Origin: JADJLQ01 sp034439915
Lineage (GTDB): Bacteria > Bacteroidota > Bacteroidia > Chitinophagales > Saprospiraceae
NCBI GenBank assembly: GCA_034439915.1
Contig: JAWXBI010000282.1
Coordinates: 1 to 35,553, forward strand
DNA: 35,553 nucleotides
Direction: 5' to 3'
Part shown: one piece after another, positions 33,112 to 35,553 of the stretch
Layout: each line of letters starts with the position of its first letter
How positions within the stretch are numbered: position 1 is the stretch's first letter
Notes under the pieces: generated by a model
Database searches by the model: none
The model's input: only the letters and a program-made list of their open reading frames with translations
Told to the model about the DNA's origin: nothing
Made by a program: the position numbers and the translations under genes

Positions 33112-34425
33112 ATGTCAATAGAAGAAATTTATCGACATTTTCTCTCGAGCAATGGTGTCAGTATTGACAGCAGAACCATACAACAAAATCAAATCTTTTT
33201 TGCTTTAGGCGGTTCCCGGGTTGCTGGCCATACCTTCGCTAATGATGCTATTACAAAAAAGGCAAGGCTTGCTATTGTGGATTCAGGGTATTCAAAGGAT
33301 ACCAATGGTATTGTAGTCGTAAAATCTGCCTTGGAGACTTTACAACGACTGGCCGCTTATCATCGCGACCGGTTGAGTATACCGCTCCTCGGTATTACCG
33401 GTTCTGTTGGAAAAACGACCACTAAAGAATTGATTCATTCGGTTTTGTCGACCCACTACAAAACCTATTGTACGCAGGGAAACCTGAACAATCACATCGG
33501 AGTACCTTTATCGGTCCTGGCAATCCAACAGGATATGGAATTGGCTATCATAGAAATGGGCGCCAATCACATTGGTGAAATTGAATCTTTATGTGAAATC
33601 GCCAGACCTACTCATGGGTTGATTACTAAAATCGGAAAAGCCCACCTGGAAGGATTCGGAAGTCTGGAAGGCGTCATCATTGCCAAATCAGAACTCTACC
33701 GTTTCCTGCAAAAAAACAATGGAACGGCATTCGTTAATGAACAAGATGAGCTGCTGCTGGCGGTTAGTGAAGGTTTTGAAATGAAAAAAATTTATATCCA
33801 CGCTAAGCTGAGCACAGAATTAATTGAATCTGATCCTTTTTTATCATTAAGAATTCAACAACCTGAAGTGACAGAGTCAATCCTAAATACCCGGATTCCG
33901 GGTAAGTATAATCTGCCAAATATCGAAGCGGCTATCTGTATAGGAGACTATTTTAAGGTGCCCATGGATAAGATCATGCTGGGCTTAGCATCATTTGAGA
34001 GTAAATCCAATCGATCCCAATTGGTAAACTACCAGGGGAATACATATCTCCTCGATGCTTATAACGCCAATCCGGTGAGCATGCAAGCTTCGATAAAATC
34101 ATTTGCCGACCTGGCCACCTCAAATAAAAAAGTGCTGATCCTGGGTGAAATGCGGGAGTTAGGCAAGGATAGTACGAAAGAACATCAATACATTATAGAT
34201 TTAATCAACACCTATAAATGGGACCAGGTGATTTTAGTCGGATCTCATTTTTCAGCCCTGACCGGGATACCGGACTTTTTTTATTTTAAGGAGATCACCG
34301 AATTGGCAGTCTGGTTTGAAAATCAAAAATTTACAGATACGGTTTTCCTGATAAAAGGTAGCCGCGGCGTTGCCCTTGAAAAATTATTTAAACAGCAGGT
34401 AGTCAATCCAGGTTCATCACACTGA
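33112..34425 (+). CDS. murF: UDP-N-acetylmuramoyl-tripeptide--D-alanyl-D-alanine ligase
   Basis: MurF adds D-Ala-D-Ala to the UDP-MurNAc tripeptide, the last cytoplasmic step of the peptidoglycan precursor. The product has 437 residues against 452 in E. coli. The ATP-binding loop is GITGSVGKTTTKE at 94-106, and IEMGANHIGEIE near 145-156, ITKIGKAHLEGFG near 168-180 and LDAYNANPVSM near 315-325 are Mur ligase elements. The start follows the hairpin directly; MSIEEIYRHFLS is a natural MurF beginning. The last 23 bases overlap the end of the convergent gene. Confidence 0.96.
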   Translation: MSIEEIYRHFLSSNGVSIDSRTIQQNQIFFALGGSRVAGHTFANDAITKKARLAIVDSGYSKDTNGIVVVKSALETLQRLAAYHRDRLSIPLLGITGSVGKTTTKELIHSVLSTHYKTYCTQGNLNNHIGVPLSVLAIQQDMELAIIEMGANHIGEIESLCEIARPTHGLITKIGKAHLEGFGSLEGVIIAKSELYRFLQKNNGTAFVNEQDELLLAVSEGFEMKKIYIHAKLSTELIESDPFLSLRIQQPEVTESILNTRIPGKYNLPNIEAAICIGDYFKVPMDKIMLGLASFESKSNRSQLVNYQGNTYLLDAYNANPVSMQASIKSFADLATSNKKVLILGEMRELGKDSTKEHQYIIDLINTYKWDQVILVGSHFSALTGIPDFFYFKEITELAVWFENQKFTDTVFLIKGSRGVALEKLFKQQVVNPGSSH

Positions 34426-35449
34426 CCATCCTGGAAGAATAACTCCCCATACTTGCAGCATGGTAATCTTCATAGGTACAGGATATCCAATGATCTGTGT
34501 GTCCCGGGATTTCAAGCCACCATCTTCCACTTATATTGTTTTTCCAAAAATGGATATCCCCTCCGTTTTTGTGATCGTGTACAATGTATTGGGTCATTTT
34601 TGATTTTTGGATAGCCTTTTCTTCGCGGTGGTTATTAAATCCTTCTAATAAATACCAGATTAGTTGCGCTGCTACTGCGGCGCCCTGACCATCTGAATCC
34701 AGCCCGGCATCATAACCATAAAGCCCAAAGGATTTTAAATGTGCTGATGCACCAATAAACTGACTGATTTTGCAGGCTTCTTCATAAAAAAGGCCTCCGG
34801 GGTTATGATCTGGTTTGGACTTAAAGTCTGTTTTCCTCAATGCACTCATATCAAACATGGCATGATCAACCGAACGGCACCAGGGTTCGACCCCATCCAT
34901 ATGCTGACGTACATGTCCCAGCCTGATCGATGAGATTCCTGGTTGATCCAGACTTTGAATTACCTGGGTTGGTGTTAAATGGATCTGATGGCCTATAAAT
35001 TTAAAAGTAGCATTGCCGGACTCCACGGCATCCAATACTTTTTCCCGGCAATCGATATCGGAGAGCAAGGATGGATGGACACATACCCATGCATTGGTAA
35101 TGGCATGTTTTAGACTGCTGTTAAGCTGAAGTTTAAAATCACTCTTGTTCGATGCAATCAATATCGGAATGATCTGGGCTTCGTACAACTCAGCAAATAC
35201 GAGTTGGATCAAATCCGGGTCTTCCGTATTCAGGTTGCCTATATCCAATAACATATCCGGTTTAAATGGATAGGCTAATGCATAGAGTTCCTTCCGAATA
35301 GAATCTGCACATTCATCAATACCTAGAATTCCAAATTTAATGGAAGGTTGTAGTTTCATTTTTTTTTGAAATTCCTGAATATGATGACCTAATTGGCCTT
35401 TGCTATTTTCCGGATTTATCCATGATTTTTTGATCAAATCGTCAAGCAT
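34403..35449 (-). CDS. Ureohydrolase-fold protein (arginase/formimidoylglutamase-like), metal ligands apparently lost
   Basis: The product has 348 residues. It resembles a Bacteroidota group often labelled formimidoylglutamase: LLDIGNLN near 66-73, SIRLGHVR near 174-181, FDMSALRKTD near 198-207, then EEACKISQFIGASAHLKSFG near 219-238 and GRWWLEIP near 318. The metal motifs of active ureohydrolases are not seen: the GGxH site reads IASNKSD, no DxHxD is found, and the third motif keeps one Asp (FDMS instead of a DxD). Catalysis is therefore doubtful. I recall relatives near T9SS gld genes in other Bacteroidota. It is convergent with and overlaps murF. Confidence 0.72.
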   Translation of the reverse strand: MLDDLIKKSWINPENSKGQLGHHIQEFQKKMKLQPSIKFGILGIDECADSIRKELYALAYPFKPDMLLDIGNLNTEDPDLIQLVFAELYEAQIIPILIASNKSDFKLQLNSSLKHAITNAWVCVHPSLLSDIDCREKVLDAVESGNATFKFIGHQIHLTPTQVIQSLDQPGISSIRLGHVRQHMDGVEPWCRSVDHAMFDMSALRKTDFKSKPDHNPGGLFYEEACKISQFIGASAHLKSFGLYGYDAGLDSDGQGAAVAAQLIWYLLEGFNNHREEKAIQKSKMTQYIVHDHKNGGDIHFWKNNISGRWWLEIPGHTDHWISCTYEDYHAASMGSYSSRMVSVMNLD

Positions 35450-35480
35450 AAAGCGTTATATATGTGCTATTAATAAATAA

Positions 35481-35488
35481 CAAATATA
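35481..35488 (-). promoter_or_regulatory. Promoter box of the ureohydrolase-like gene
   Basis: CAAATATA on the plus strand gives TATATTTG on the minus strand, 31 bases before the ATG at 35449. No TTG is seen at the expected distance. The flanking 104 bases to the window end are very A/T rich and hold no gene. Confidence 0.52.
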
Positions 35489-35539
35489 TATAATATAATT
35501 TAATCGGGGAAATTTTATGCTTTTTTTTACAATAATCCT

Positions 35540-35547
35540 TATATTTG
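35540..35547 (+). promoter_or_regulatory. Promoter box pointing out of the window
   Basis: An exact TATATTTG box on the plus strand, six bases from the window end, suggests a gene beginning shortly to the right. No clear upstream TTG is present. Confidence 0.45.
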
Positions 35548-35553
35548 TTAAAC

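Noticed and set aside
1..35553. Mobile elements, CRISPR arrays, rRNA or tRNA genes
   Set aside because: Searched by eye for transposase-like proteins, regularly spaced repeats and cloverleaf or rRNA sequence; none was found.

Overview
The window is a chromosomal segment of a Bacteroidota bacterium. The evidence is a fused str-S10-spc-alpha ribosomal cluster with no tuf between fusA and rpsJ and no adk between secY and map, a type IX secretion/gliding locus (porV, porU, a porP/sprF-like gene, gldJ), and the Bacteroidota sigma-A type promoter box TAnnTTTG in front of several transcription units. The proteins look most like Saprospiria/Chitinophagia-type lineages, but I cannot fix the class from sequence alone. 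I saw no rRNA, tRNA, CRISPR array, transposase or prophage gene. Layout: (1) 1-1783 is the 3' part of a family 3 glycoside hydrolase gene, broken by an in-frame amber codon and a frameshift. Convergent to it are two minus-strand genes, a DUF1295-type membrane methyltransferase-like protein and an SSAT-like GNAT acetyltransferase. (2) 3080-21701 is one long plus-strand ribosomal unit running from rpsL to rplQ. It contains fusA, secY, map, infA and rpoA. It begins with a good TTG-N18-TATCTTTG promoter and ends with a strong intrinsic terminator carrying a TTCG loop. It includes rpmD and rpmJ, which are very short genes. Two unusual structured spacers lie inside it, before rplC and before rplQ, and a possible internal promoter lies before rplP. 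(3) 21876-25623 is a compact plus-strand unit carA-eno-divIC/ftsB-like-sucD, ending in a short terminator. (4) 25627-34425 holds porV and porU on the minus strand, then divergently the porP/sprF-like gene, gldJ and murF on the plus strand. (5) 34403-35449 is a minus-strand ureohydrolase-fold (formimidoylglutamase-like) gene that appears to have lost its metal ligands; its 3' end overlaps that of murF. A promoter-like box at the right edge suggests another plus-strand gene just outside. How the genes fit together: the ribosomal unit supplies translation (30S and 50S proteins, EF-G, IF-1), nascent-chain processing (methionine aminopeptidase), the SecY channel and the RNA polymerase alpha subunit. 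SecY-exported T9SS cargo then crosses the outer membrane through the machinery to which GldJ and the PorP/SprF-like protein belong, and is processed and attached by PorU with the shuttle PorV. MurF builds the peptidoglycan precursor beneath that machine. The most notable observations are a 20-step imperfect hairpin between rpsJ and rplC, a nested GC-rich hairpin between rpoA and rplQ, a terminator-like hairpin whose T tract runs directly into the murF start codon, a repeated exact TATATTTG box in front of genes, the apparently non-catalytic ureohydrolase beside a T9SS gene, and an RGG-type tail on ribosomal protein S3.
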